Program-made: the position numbers and the translations under genes
Notes under the pieces: model-generated
What the model saw: the letters and a program-made list of their open reading frames with translations, nothing else
Database searches by the model: none
What the model was told of the DNA's origin: nothing
In this document: in pieces, positions 10,954 to 21,796 of the stretch
Position numbering within the stretch: position 1 is the first letter of the stretch
Layout: each line of letters opens with the position of its first letter
Source: Oreohelix idahoensis
Taxonomy: Eukaryota; Mollusca; Gastropoda; Stylommatophora; Oreohelicidae
DNA: 64,000 nt
Assembly (NCBI GenBank): GCA_024509875.1
Contig: JAMPIV010008506.1
Span: forward strand, 101,899-165,898
Direction of reading: 5' to 3'

Positions 10954-13900
10954 ATGGAGAGTACACCGTCAAATAAATCTCGTTCTGGTGCTCGCCCTGT
11001 GGAGCTCCACCAGGCAGGTGCAGTGCCGGGCTCTGAGCCTCGACAGAGCCCACCCTCAGCTACTGGAGGACCCTCTAGACCGTCTTGTGGAGTCAACAGA
11101 CGGCGGAGGAGAACTACTGACCAAAACAAAACAGAAAAAGAGAAACCCAGAGTGCCACTTGTCATGATGCACTGGAATGCAGAGGGAGTGAACAGCAAGC
11201 AGGCTGGATACAGCAAAAAGACAGAGCTGGAAAACATCTTGTATGAGAAGCAAGTCAGTGTTTGCTGTATCCAAGAGACTCACTTGAAAGCAGATCAAAC
11301 CTTTAAAATAAGGGGATATCAATGCTTCAGATCCGACAGACAAGATAGACGAAAAGGAGGAGTACTTACTCTTGTAAGGAATAACATTCCTGCACACGAA
11401 AGGAAAACCTTCATGGATGGAGCAGAATATCAGCTGCTGCAGATAAAGGTAGACAAGATGGAAATAGAACTCCTGAACTATTACTGTCCGAACAACAAAC
11501 CCCTGAGTCTCAGCTCTATACAGGTACCAGCCACCAACTTTATAGCAGTTGGAGACTTTAATAGCCACTCCCAGAGCTGGGGCTATAACCATCTGGATCA
11601 CAGAGGTGAAGAGGTTGAAACTTGGCAAGATGATCACTCCCTAATCCTAGTCAATAATCCCACAGATACTCCTACCTTCTACTCCAGAGGATGGCACACA
11701 ACCTCAACACCAGATCTTGCCTTCTCCACACCAGATATAGCTGGATCTATTAGTAGAGAAGTAGGAGACCAACTAGGGGGAAGCGACCATCGCCCAATCT
11801 TTCTTACTGTCCAGAGTGCAACTCTCAGTACAGGCCCAGCCATTACAAGATGGAACTACAAAAAAGCCAACTGGGGTTTATTCAGGCATCAGGTGAACAC
11901 GCTGCTGTCTACCCTCAAGGTACAGAACAGAGACATTAATGAAGTGGTAAAAGACTTCAACAGATGCATACTACAAGCTGCAAAAGAAACCATTCCCAAA
12001 GGATGCCGGCGTAACTACATACCATACTGGTCCAGCACACTCCAAGAACGTCAGGAAGCTATGGACAAGGCTAGAAAGGACGCAGAGTCTCAGCCTTCAC
12101 TTGAAACTCACAACAAATGGAAAAAGGCTGTAGCAGAGTTTCAGAGAACAAAGCTAGAAGAAAAGCGAAAAAGCTGGAGAACTAAAACGGCATCGCTGAA
12201 CCTTGAGAAAGACGGCAGGAAACTTTGGAGATTAGTCAAGTCTCTAAATGAAGAGCATTCCTCACCAAGGCAGACTATCACATTGGATGAAGGTGGCAAA
12301 CTTTTCAGAGGAAAACAAGCTGCAGACTTGTTTGCTAGAAGATACAGTTCAGAAAGCAACTTACCCATTAACATAGACCATCAGAGAGAGATAAGAAAAG
12401 AAATACTGGCAACCATGGGACAGACAGATACTCCTGCCCCAATGAGGGAACCCATCACACTAGGAGAACTACAGAAGGCTATTTCCAAGCTTAAGTTTCA
12501 AAAGTCACCCGGCCCAGACAAAATCAGCAACGAAATGCTAGTAAATCTGAGCTCAGCAGCAAAGACAAAACTGCTTGAGATATTCAACCACAGCTGGTTG
12601 AAAGGAACGGTACCCCAAGTATGGAGAGAAGCCATCACAATACCCATACTAAAGAAAGGGAAATGTAAGACCGAGGCTGCAAGTTACCGGCCAATCAGTC
12701 TCACAAGCTGTGTTGGGAAGACTATGGAGCGAATAGTCAACCACAGATTGAAATGGTATTTAGAGTCTGAGCAGATCCTGGTGCCGGAACAAGCTGGATT
12801 TAGAGAATGCTACAGTATAGAAGACCAAGTTACTTACTTGTCTCAAGCAATAGAAGATGCCTTCCAGGAGAAGAAAAAGGTCCTAACGATCTGGGTCGAC
12901 TTCAAGCAGGCCTTTGACAAGGTGTGGAAAGATGGCCTCATTGCAAAACTTAGGAGAAGTGGAATCCAAGGCAACATGATGAAATGGATCCAGTCATACT
13001 TGCATAACAGGAGAACTAGAGTCACTCTTGACGGTCTGCAGAGCAGAAAAGTGTTGCTCCATCAGGGGGTACCTCAAGGAGGAGTAATTTCCCCAACACT
13101 CTTCCTTGTTTACATCAATGACCTGGTGAAAGATCTCCCTGCAGGAGTTAAAGCTGCCTTATATGCAGATGACCTAGTACTCTGGTGCGCTGATGAAAAT
13201 GTCACCACAGCAAATTATAGAATGCAGCGGGCAGCAGACATGCTAGTGTCATGGGCAGAGAAATGGCTTATCACAATAAACACAGACAAAACCTCCACAA
13301 CACTGTTCTCCCTCGCCCCCAAGGACAAATCAGCTAACATACACCTAGGGACAACCGTGATCAAGGAAGAAAGCTACCCCACCTATCTTGGGGTGACATT
13401 TGACCAAAGGCTTACATGGAATAAGCATATTGAAAATGCAGAAGGAAAGGCCCGAAGACGACTAGGCATACTCAGAAAATTAGCAGGTACCAACTGGGGA
13501 GCAAATGAACGAAATCTAAAGAAGATTTATAATGGAGTAATAAGACCACACTTAGAGTTTAGCTCAGCAGCATGGTCATCAGCTGCTAACTCACATCTGC
13601 AGTCTTTGGACAAGGTGCAAAATCAAGCTCTCAGGCTCATTACAGGAGCCATGAAAACTACACCAATAACAGAGATGCAGAAGGTTGCTGGATTACAGAC
13701 ATTGTCCCATAGAAGAGACACAAAAACCATGATCCAGATGGAAAAGTACAACAGTATGCCAATGCACCCAATGAAGGCAAGACTAGATGATCTGGCATTG
13801 GGACGTCTAAAGCGTAGCAGCTTTGTGCATCGGGGGAAAAGACTTATAAGACAGCATCAAGAAGACCTATCCATGAAGACAACACCACTGAAGCCCACCC

Positions 13901-14808
13901 TATACCCTGTACCATGGGAGCAGGCCAGCAGTGCCCTCCAAATTAATACAACAGTCAGTGGTCTCACAAGTGGATGTGAGTATAATGATCTGCAAAAACG
14001 AACTGCTACATTGAGTATGATCCAAGAAAGCTATCCCGATCAATCATGGATACATGCCTATACAGATGGATCAGCAACTAATGCTGTTAGGAATGGAGGT
14101 GCCGGTATCTTTATCTCATATCCTGACAACCACTATGAGACTAGGCACATTCCCACTGGTAAATTCTGTTCCAACTATACAGCTGAGGTTCAAGCTCTAG
14201 AGCAAGCTGCAAATATGATTTATAACACCAACTCTGACTGCCACCAGGTAGTCATCCTCACAGATGCACTGTCTGTCCTGCAAGCTCTCAAGGGTGGTAA
14301 ACTCCCGCATCTGAGAAATGAACTAAACAAGGTAGCTGCCAAAAAGAGAACCATACTTCAGTGGGTACCATCTCATTGTGGTGTACCCGGAAATGAAAAG
14401 GCAGATAAACTTGCAAAAAAGGGAGGAGAATGTGAACAAGAAGATAATGAAGTCACATACTTTGAGAAAAAGAGAGCTATCCAGACTATCAGAAGAGAAC
14501 AGAACCAACCCAAAGACGACTATCACACTCTCGACCGGCAGGGACAGACAACTATTTTTCGACTCAGGACAGGGCATAACAAACTGAATAAACACATGCA
14601 CAAGCTACGATTGTCTGCTTCACCACTGTGCACATGTGGATTAAACGAACAAACTGCTGAGCATGTTCTACAGGACTGTCCTCTGTATGACCAGTTAAGA
14701 AAGATATACTGGCCCAATGACTCAACACTAAACTCAAAGCTATATGGAGTTAAAGAGGAACTTCAAACAACAGTCGAATTCATCATGAGAACTCGTCTGA
14801 CGGTGTAA
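10954..14808 (+). CDS. LINE ORF: endonuclease, reverse transcriptase, RNase H
   Basis: This intact 1284-residue protein would nick the target and copy LINE RNA there by target-primed reverse transcription. Residues about 70-290 form an apurinic-type endonuclease: HWNAEGV, IQETHL, GDFNSHS near 199 and SDHRPI near 276. Residues about 500-800 form the RT: PISLTSCVGKTMERIVN, VDFKQAFDKVW, GVPQGGVISPTLF and catalytic ALYADDLVLW near 734. RNase H follows from about 1030 (YTDGSATNAV, AEVQALEQA, ILTDALSVL, WVPSHCGVPGNEKADKLA). A CTCGLNEQTAEHVLQDC zinc motif is near 1226-1243. This order fits the I group. The start at 10954 is the first ATG of the frame; the first about 65 residues are low in complexity and basic. 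No stop or frameshift is seen. Confidence 0.95.
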   Translation: MESTPSNKSRSGARPVELHQAGAVPGSEPRQSPPSATGGPSRPSCGVNRRRRRTTDQNKTEKEKPRVPLVMMHWNAEGVNSKQAGYSKKTELENILYEKQVSVCCIQETHLKADQTFKIRGYQCFRSDRQDRRKGGVLTLVRNNIPAHERKTFMDGAEYQLLQIKVDKMEIELLNYYCPNNKPLSLSSIQVPATNFIAVGDFNSHSQSWGYNHLDHRGEEVETWQDDHSLILVNNPTDTPTFYSRGWHTTSTPDLAFSTPDIAGSISREVGDQLGGSDHRPIFLTVQSATLSTGPAITRWNYKKANWGLFRHQVNTLLSTLKVQNRDINEVVKDFNRCILQAAKETIPKGCRRNYIPYWSSTLQERQEAMDKARKDAESQPSLETHNKWKKAVAEFQRTKLEEKRKSWRTKTASLNLEKDGRKLWRLVKSLNEEHSSPRQTITLDEGGKLFRGKQAADLFARRYSSESNLPINIDHQREIRKEILATMGQTDTPAPMREPITLGELQKAISKLKFQKSPGPDKISNEMLVNLSSAAKTKLLEIFNHSWLKGTVPQVWREAITIPILKKGKCKTEAASYRPISLTSCVGKTMERIVNHRLKWYLESEQILVPEQAGFRECYSIEDQVTYLSQAIEDAFQEKKKVLTIWVDFKQAFDKVWKDGLIAKLRRSGIQGNMMKWIQSYLHNRRTRVTLDGLQSRKVLLHQGVPQGGVISPTLFLVYINDLVKDLPAGVKAALYADDLVLWCADENVTTANYRMQRAADMLVSWAEKWLITINTDKTSTTLFSLAPKDKSANIHLGTTVIKEESYPTYLGVTFDQRLTWNKHIENAEGKARRRLGILRKLAGTNWGANERNLKKIYNGVIRPHLEFSSAAWSSAANSHLQSLDKVQNQALRLITGAMKTTPITEMQKVAGLQTLSHRRDTKTMIQMEKYNSMPMHPMKARLDDLALGRLKRSSFVHRGKRLIRQHQEDLSMKTTPLKPTLYPVPWEQASSALQINTTVSGLTSGCEYNDLQKRTATLSMIQESYPDQSWIHAYTDGSATNAVRNGGAGIFISYPDNHYETRHIPTGKFCSNYTAEVQALEQAANMIYNTNSDCHQVVILTDALSVLQALKGGKLPHLRNELNKVAAKKRTILQWVPSHCGVPGNEKADKLAKKGGECEQEDNEVTYFEKKRAIQTIRREQNQPKDDYHTLDRQGQTTIFRLRTGHNKLNKHMHKLRLSASPLCTCGLNEQTAEHVLQDCPLYDQLRKIYWPNDSTLNSKLYGVKEELQTTVEFIMRTRLTV

Positions 14809-14842
14809 TCATCAAAGATGCGATCGCAAGAAGAAGAAGAAG

Positions 14843-16364
14843 GTATGAATTGTGCTAGGAAATTGACAGCACCTAAGAATTGTTGCAGTTCCTTCTTTGT
14901 AGCTGGTGTTGGCATGTCATGAATATCTTCAACCTTTTTAGGGTCTGGTTTTACACCATTCTGGGTGTACAGCAATCCAAAAAATTGTATCTCCGTTGCC
15001 TTAATTGTACACTTTTTGCTGTTGAATGTTAGCCCATTGGCCTGTGCTACATGCATCAAGTTAATCAAGTTACGGTCGTGTTCTTGTTCTGACCTGCCGC
15101 AGACTACAATGTCATCCGCAATAGCCACTGTACCAGAACATTGCTCAACAATGTTGTCAATCTTCTGTTGGAAGATGTCTTGTGATACATTCAAACCAAA
15201 TGGGAGTCTCTTGAAACAATATCTGCCGAATGGTGTTCGAAAAGTTGTAAGGAGTTGACTTTCCTCTGCTATCTCAACACTCCAGTATCCGTGTACAGCA
15301 TCTAGTTTAGAAAAATATTTGGCATTGTGGAATCTGTGAGTTATCTCTTCCACTGTATGCATTTTGTGTGGACAGCGCTTTAGACTGTTGTTTAAGTGTT
15401 TTGGGTCAAGGCAAACCCGAAGAGAACCATCCTGCTTCAGAACGGTTGTGATACTACTACACCAATCAGAATGCTCTTCAACCTTTCTAATAACATCATT
15501 CTGCACCATCTTTTCTAGTTCTGTGGCAAGTTTCTGTTTAACATGTATAGGATACTTTCTAGGTGGGTCTATCTTTGGCTCAGCGTTGTCTTTTAAAAAG
15601 AATCTTGCCTTTCCTGGAAGTTTGCCTATTCTGTCGAACTGTTCTGGGAATCGCTGTTTAAGGTCATCTACTCCAGTGACGTGTAGAGTAAGATGTTCTT
15701 TTTTGTCAGCTTTAATGTTGTTAATAGTTACCACACTCAGCTTTTCGCACATTGGTAAACCCAAAATTGCAGGTCCTTCAACATCTACCAAGTAAAATGT
15801 TGACGATGTCCATTCAGAGTCTCTGTATAAACATTCAAGTGTTACTGCTCCGAAACAGTCTATACTTGTTCCATTGTAAGCTCTTAGCTTTGTCCTGCCA
15901 CTCCTACTTTTTACATCCCTTGTGGGAAATCCTTGCTTATCCACCTTGTCAGGCATGATCTGTCTGAATATTCTTAAGGGTAGAGTGTTACCTTGGGCAC
16001 CTGTGTCTATCTTGAACCGAATATATCTTTCTTTGTGCCTTTTAATTCCTGGTATTCGGAATTGTACCTTGCGGAAAGCCTGCGTTCTCTTTGGTTCATT
16101 ACTGAAAGTTAGTATCTTCACAGTATCAAAAGTGGAAGGATCACTTTCTTCACTGGAGTCAAGGTCTTCAGTCATCATAGAGTGTGTTTGTTTTGACGAC
16201 TTTCTGCTGTGAAGTTTGTGTTGAGCACTGTCTTGTTTCCTCTTGAAACATAATTTTATCCAGTGGCCCCTCTTTCTGCAGTAATGACATGTAGAGTCTT
16301 TAGCTGGACAGTGGTTTTGTATGTGGTTTAGGCCACAACATTTACACATAGCACCTCTGCTTGT
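14843..16364 (-). pseudogene. pol: Element A pol, 5' part: zinc knuckles, protease, RT
   Basis: The frame runs from two CCHC knuckles (CKCCGLNHIQNHC and CHYCRKRGHWIKLC), through an aspartic protease (FKIDTGAQGNTLPL), to an RT with VCLDPKHLNNSL, KLDAVHGYWSVEI, RLPFGLNVSQDIFQ and catalytic AIADDIVVCG. It then reaches the connection domain (QFLGAVNFLAQFIP), where the LINE insertion stops it at 14842. The last about 20 residues of the raw ORF down to 14763 are LINE sequence, not pol. There is no separate start: the frame follows gag after a frame change at a run of nine A on the minus strand (16371-16379). Confidence 0.9.
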
Positions 16365-17010
16365 GTTGTGTTTTTTTTTGTTGTTTCGAACCAGTTGCTT
16401 TGTTGTGTCTAGGTTTATATCTTTTCACTGCATCCACCTGGGCTGCTAATGTACCTTGCTGAATTTGTTTAATGTTTAGTGCTTGTGCCTCGTGTTTCCT
16501 GCCTTCATCCAGAAGTTGTTGTAAAGTTAGCGTATCACTCTGGCTCAGTAGCCATTTCTGGAATTCTGGCATTGGTGTGCTAAGAAGAATCTGTTCAATA
16601 ATTCGCTCTTTTTCTTCTTCGTTGCTAAATTTACATACTCTTGTTTTCTCCTTAATGCGAGTGAAGAAATCATCTAGGCTTTCACCACGTTTCTGTCGCA
16701 GGTGGTGAAGCTCTAATCTTGCCGCTCTAAAGTTTGTGTGCTTTATGATCAGACGCTTTTCAAATTCGTCCAATATGGCTACGGGGTCGGTTGCCGACTC
16801 AACCGGCATGGCGGTAGCAAAACTGTTGTAGATTTTCAAACCTTCATCGTCCAATGCTTCTAGGATATATGGAGTTAGGGTTTGTCCTTCCAGACCAGTG
16901 GTCTTGGAATATAGATCTATGCGTTGGCGCCATAACAAGAAAGCTTCACTCTTATCGTCTTGACCGGCGAATCTCATTTGCGGTGCGTTGCGATATTGTT
17001 TCGCCGCCAT
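16342..17010 (-). CDS. gag: Element A gag (capsid-type) protein
   Basis: This 222-residue ORF starts at the first ATG after the primer site. It has a retrotransposon Gag fold signature (FLLWRQRIDLYSKTTG, ILDEFEKRLIIKHTNFRAARLELHHLRQKRGESLDDFFTRI) and a basic end. Gag would coat the RNA and form the particle. The zinc knuckles that normally belong to its C-terminus fall in the next frame, reached by skipping one base. Nine As (16371-16379) at the junction suggest a one-base indel rather than a designed site, although a +1 programmed shift cannot be excluded. Confidence 0.85.
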   Translation of the reverse strand: MAAKQYRNAPQMRFAGQDDKSEAFLLWRQRIDLYSKTTGLEGQTLTPYILEALDDEGLKIYNSFATAMPVESATDPVAILDEFEKRLIIKHTNFRAARLELHHLRQKRGESLDDFFTRIKEKTRVCKFSNEEEKERIIEQILLSTPMPEFQKWLLSQSDTLTLQQLLDEGRKHEAQALNIKQIQQGTLAAQVDAVKRYKPRHNKATGSKQQKKTQHKQRCYV

Positions 17011-17085
17011 GGCTGACTTCGATGACGAAAATTAGCCGAATACTGTACTCACGTGTTATCGTGTAGCTGTTTTGCGTCAGTCCGG

Positions 17086-17103
17086 TATCGACCGCTGCCA
17101 CCA
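17086..17103 (-). other. Element A primer-binding site (candidate)
   Basis: Immediately inside the 5' LTR the minus strand reads TGGTGGCAGCGGTCGATA. A start with TGG directly next to the LTR is what pairing with a tRNA CCA end requires. Which tRNA is used was not determined. Confidence 0.7.
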
Positions 17104-17286
17104 TGTAATGTTATGATGTATGTATATAATCATTACCTCGTCATCTACACAAGCACACACGTTTCAGAAGGGACTCAGTAAAAGCATGTTCAATTCGTAG
17201 CCATGTTTATTTACAGAATATCGTACATGTCAAGATTCGCATTATATTACAATGTGTGGTTCGTACTTTAATGTATTCAAATTACA
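17104..17286 (-). repeat. Element A 5' LTR (183 bp)
   Basis: By eye identical to 7660-7842. Followed on the right by the GAGAG target duplication at 17287-17291. It should contain the element's promoter, but I cannot place one. Confidence 0.96.
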
Positions 17287-17291
17287 GAGAG

Positions 17292-17694
17292 AGGGCACTT
17301 AACAGCTGACCATTATTGCCTCTTCTCGTCCACTATCTTGGTCTACCCTGTTCAACCTAAGATTTGGTTATAATTATGGTATTTAGTGTCATTTTATTTT
17401 CAGTTTTGTATTATATTTAGATAACTATTGTCTTTTGCAATTGTTGGTTTTAATCTAAATTAGTATTTGTTCTTTTTAAGTTGGTGTTTTTTTTCCCTCG
17501 TTGCCTTTCCTTGTCCTTTGAGTAGTCCATAATTTTGCTTTTTTTATTATTGTTTTAATGATTTGTTAGTTTTTGTTGATTAATTTCTATTTATTTGAAT
17601 TTCTTTTCTGAAGTATTATTATTGTTATTATTATTACTAATATTGTCACTGTTATTAACCTTATATGTTTTCCTTTGTTTTGTGTATATATCGT
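17292..17694. other. T-rich stretch, possibly 3' region of the next LINE fragment
   Basis: No ORF is supported. Its position, downstream of the minus-strand LINE fragment at 17695-18279, makes it a candidate 3' untranslated region; sequence alone does not prove it. Confidence 0.4.
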
Positions 17695-18279
17695 TTAAGT
17701 ATTGTTTGGGCTTCCCATTGAGGCATCTATACTTAAAATCTTATCACCTGTCATGACTATATTGTGATTTCTAAAGTATGTTTTTAAGTCAAGCCTTTGT
17801 TGCTCGTTCTTTTTACAGTGGATCAGGTTGTGGTCTATGTCATTTTCTTCCTGACATTCTTGGCAGTGTGGTTCCTCTATAATAAAGTACGCTGCACCGA
17901 GGCGGAGACGCCACAGCTTTTTGTTCGAGGGTACCGTACTTTTAATTCTTCTCTGACCTGGCACATCCTTGTTGGTTCATTCAGAAGTTTGAATGCGTGT
18001 CTGCCTTTAATACTGTCCTTTAATGTTGTCTTCCATTCCTCGTTTATGGTTACCTTCACTTGGCTCTTAATCTCCGATTTTCCAAGTCCTGCTCTTAAAT
18101 TGTTTTTACTTATTCTTCCATATTTGGCAGTCTGGTCTGCCAATTCGTTACCAGCTATACCTATGTGTGCTGGAACCCACACTAGTCTCACACTGCATTC
18201 TCTGTTCCCCAGTGATGTATTAATTGCAAGAATTATTTCCTTTATGTCTGACCGGCTGCGTTTACCTGGGTGTTCTAGA
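17695..18279 (-). pseudogene. LINE fragment with RNase H (minus strand, frameshifted)
   Basis: From about 18279 downwards the minus strand encodes GKRSRSDIKEIILAINTSLG, then the RNase H end VRLVWVPAHIGIAGNELADQ and an ISKNNLRAGLGKSEIKSQVK segment. After a frame change near 17930 a second frame gives GAAYFIIEEPHCQECQEEND and IDHNLIHCKK, a C-terminal zinc-like CxxC..H..C motif, before the stop at about 17695. The RNase H sequence differs clearly from the 10954-14808 LINE, so it is another family. It is 5'-truncated and dead. Confidence 0.75.
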
Positions 18280-18302
18280 GGAAGAAGACGAGGAAGAAGA
18301 TT
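18277..18302 (+). repeat. GAGGAAGAAGA tail-like double motif
   Basis: Two copies of GAGGAAGAAGA in a row match the 3' tail of LINE and SINE copies elsewhere in the window, without a LINE body attached. Confidence 0.45.
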
Positions 18303-18804
18303 ACTATGTCAAAATCGTTTTATTTCTGTTTGAAATGTTCTTTTTCATTGGTGGACCTGTTGATTAATTATTATTATTTATTTTTTATGTGAAAGATAAA
18401 GAATTACTAATTAATGATAATTGGCCATTCGCTTTTATTCTATATTGAGCGTCGAAGGTTTGAAATACTATAAATATAGAAATATCTTATAGAGTTTTTT
18501 AAAAGTGGATACAATTTTTAAAAAAAGCACTAAAGTAAGTATTGATTTCATGGGACGATTAGCGTGACATAACGTATTACAATTTTCTATTACACGAACA
18601 AGAATAAACATTACAGCGATATCAGCAAATGAGGAAGATTAAGATAAACGAGTACATGAACAAATTAATATCTAATCTTCTTTATCCTTCTTATGGCTGT
18701 CACAATTTCTGTTCTTCGCTTTTTAAAATTTTTTTTATTATTTTTATTTTGTGTTTGTTTTAAACCCTGGGAAATATGGACTATACTTTTTTCTTCTTTC
18801 TTTC
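18303..18804. other. AT-rich spacer, no gene seen
   Basis: Nothing recognisable. Confidence 0.5.
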
Positions 18805-19094
18805 TTTGATCCTTAGCCGCCGACCGTCAGAAGGGACCCTGACACCATCACCAGACCTGCTATGCTACAGACCCCAGAAGGACGGCGAAAGAGAGGTAAA
18901 CCAAAGACAACCTGGCGGAGAACAGTGGAGGCTGAGATGCAAAACATGAACCAGAGTTGGGGCACTGCACGAAGATGGCCATCGATCGAGCAAAATAGGG
19001 ACAGTCTGTTGTTGCCCTACAAGACGCCACTAGGCGTGATGGCCACTGACTACTTTGTCAGTCAGGGGCTAAGGATCCAAAGAAAGAAGAAGAA
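18805..19094 (+). mobile_element. LINE 3' stub with inverted copy of its own 3' end
   Basis: From about 18830 the plus strand encodes the same LINE C-terminus as 5932-6223 (TPEGRRKRGKPKTTWRRTVE), ending GGGGCTAAGGATCCAAAGAAAGAAGAAGAA. Directly left, at about 18805-18830, TTCTTTGATCCTTAGCCGCCGACCGTC is the reverse complement of this family's last about 25 bases plus tail. The fragment is thus framed by inverted copies of the 3' end. There are substitutions and at least one frame break relative to the other copy (the WPSIEQNRDS stretch). No target duplication was found. Confidence 0.8.
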
Positions 19095-20205
<1,111 letters not shown>

Positions 20206-20209
20206 ATAG

Positions 20210-21776
20210 ACGTTCATTCATTTGTGTATGAAAATGCTGTCTATGGTAAAGCTAGATAATTCATGATTGATTCACACTTTTGATTATAGGAGTAATCGTT
20301 CTTGATATTGATCCGGCGCATGGATATGACACCCATGTCCGTACTTATTTGTTAGGGCCAGAAAATATATTAATTTGCTTATTATGTTTATGGCCTGAAT
20401 TCATATGTATTACATATTATTAGTACAAGTAGAATCAGTCCTATATTGTATATTTTGGATGGGTAGGCAGGACTATATTCTTGTTATGCCACTCTAGCGG
20501 AAGTAGGAGTTGTCTTGACAAGTCGTGATGAGTTCCGAGGTACCGTTTACAATGGCGGTTACGCATTTTCCAGGGCTGGTATATTCTTCAGTAAATTTGA
20601 TTTACGAAGTGGTTTTTCTTCTGTAGGAGATTGTGTCTCTACTAGAGCTTGTGTTAGAGACTCTCCTAATGTACGGTACCATGTATGATTCGGACTCCAG
20701 GTAATTCCAGACCCTATTTTTGATGATCTCATGTCGGTTAGACCTAGCTGGAATTTTGTGCTTCGCAACGCTAGGGTCACGTTTGTATCGACAAAGATGA
20801 CGGGCTTCCATACAACAATTATGTCTACGTGAAGTAACTGGATTACTGTAGAACTGTATGGAGAAACTTTAGGAAATCATTCATATGTATTTCGAATTAA
20901 CTTTGGCTTATATATATACCCTCCTGTGAGCGAGTGAGCGACAACTCAGGAAGGCGGCCATGTTACATTCCTGTCATCGTATTTTTGAATCACTGTCCAA
21001 AGAACGGGGCATGTATCTTACTATTCGGACAGTGGCAAGGAGATCTCAATTTTGATAGAAACCCCTTCCATGGTTTCATAATATGATATAAACTGTGAAC
21101 ATAAAGCAACTTTAGTTACTTACCGATCCGCCTTCACTGACGCGCTTAGTCAGATAGGGGATGCGGCCATTATGTATCATGACATTGGAAGCTATTGATG
21201 TACTACCCATTATTTATGAATGTGTTATGACTTGGGATCTACTATGTATGCCTGCAAATTGATGTGTCAACCTGTACCCATGATTTACTCGTTATGTCCC
21301 AGTGTGTGCGTCTAAATAAACTGTGTAAACAAAGATTCCAGCAGTCTGCATTGGTGCCTTGTAGACACAAGTGAATTAGTGTTTAGATTGGTCAGAACAC
21401 GAACAGTACACCATTCGCGTTAATCACACTCTACACTTCTACTCCATATATACACCATCCTGCGTCGGTTGAATTGAGCAAGTTTAGGGCCTGCTTCCCC
21501 TGGAGCCTTAGAGGGAAACTACTGCTTACAGCTGCCTTTGCCTTCCCTAACTCAGGACTAGGGTGAGTTACCCATTTACAGCTGGGTAGACTGGAGCATG
21601 CCTGATCTCAACAACTCTGTACACTACAATGGACATATACAGTAGTGGCACCACAAACAACATGTTACAGTGATTGATAGTGGAGCTTTACAGAAGAAAG
21701 AGAATACACCACACTTCTTTACAGACTGACACTTTACAGTGGTTTACAGCACTCTACAGTGTGAGAGAACTTTACA
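20210..21776 (+). repeat. Element B 5' LTR (1567 bp)
   Basis: Same length as its partner and about 99.7% identical by eye. Starts ACGTTC rather than the usual TG and ends TTTACA. Near its 3' end it includes ACCCATTTACAGCTGGGTAG, a motif shared with a dispersed repeat at 34886-34917. Several ACAGTG/TTTACAG words are repeated in the last 150 bp. Minus-strand ORFs of 69-73 residues at 20559-20811 recur in the other LTR only because the copies are young. Confidence 0.93.
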
Positions 21777-21777
21777 G

Positions 21778-21796
21778 TGGTGAGCCAGATTCCTGG
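21778..21796 (+). other. Element B primer-binding site (candidate)
   Basis: TGGTGAGCCAGATTCCTGG begins one base after the LTR. The leading TGG fits a tRNA CCA end. The tRNA was not identified. Confidence 0.6.

Larger units (their letters stand above)
9881..14841 (+). mobile_element. Full-length I-type LINE inserted in Element A pol
   Basis: The 11-bp word GGTATGAATTG occurs exactly at 9870-9880 and 14842-14852, defining a 4961-bp insertion. The inserted DNA has a GC-rich 5' region without a clear ORF, one 1284-residue ORF, a 3' untranslated part of only about 33 bases and a (AAG)n/(GAA)n end. It interrupts pol of Element A between RT and RNase H, in the opposite orientation. Since Element A's LTRs look identical, this copy must be younger still. 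It appears structurally complete and may be mobile. Confidence 0.95.
7655..17291 (-). mobile_element. Element A: Steamer/Mag-type Ty3 LTR retrotransposon with nested LINE
   Basis: Two 183-bp LTRs (7660-7842 and 17104-17286) look identical base for base and end TGTAAT...ATTACA. They are flanked by the exact 5-bp duplication GAGAG (7655-7659 and 17287-17291). On the minus strand the order is LTR, primer site, gag, protease, RT, RNase H, integrase, polypurine tract, LTR. Removing the nested LINE and one copy of its target duplication leaves about 4.65 kb. The short LTRs, double CCHC gag motif and ADDI RT motif fit the Mag lineage that contains Steamer of bivalves; this placement is from recalled family features. 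Identical LTRs imply recent insertion. Gag/pol carries two single-base frame breaks besides the LINE insertion. Confidence 0.93.

Noticed and set aside
16371..16379. Classical -1 ribosomal frameshift site at A9 in Element A
   Set aside because: The pol frame is +1 relative to gag, which a -1 slip does not reach; a one-base indel is simpler.
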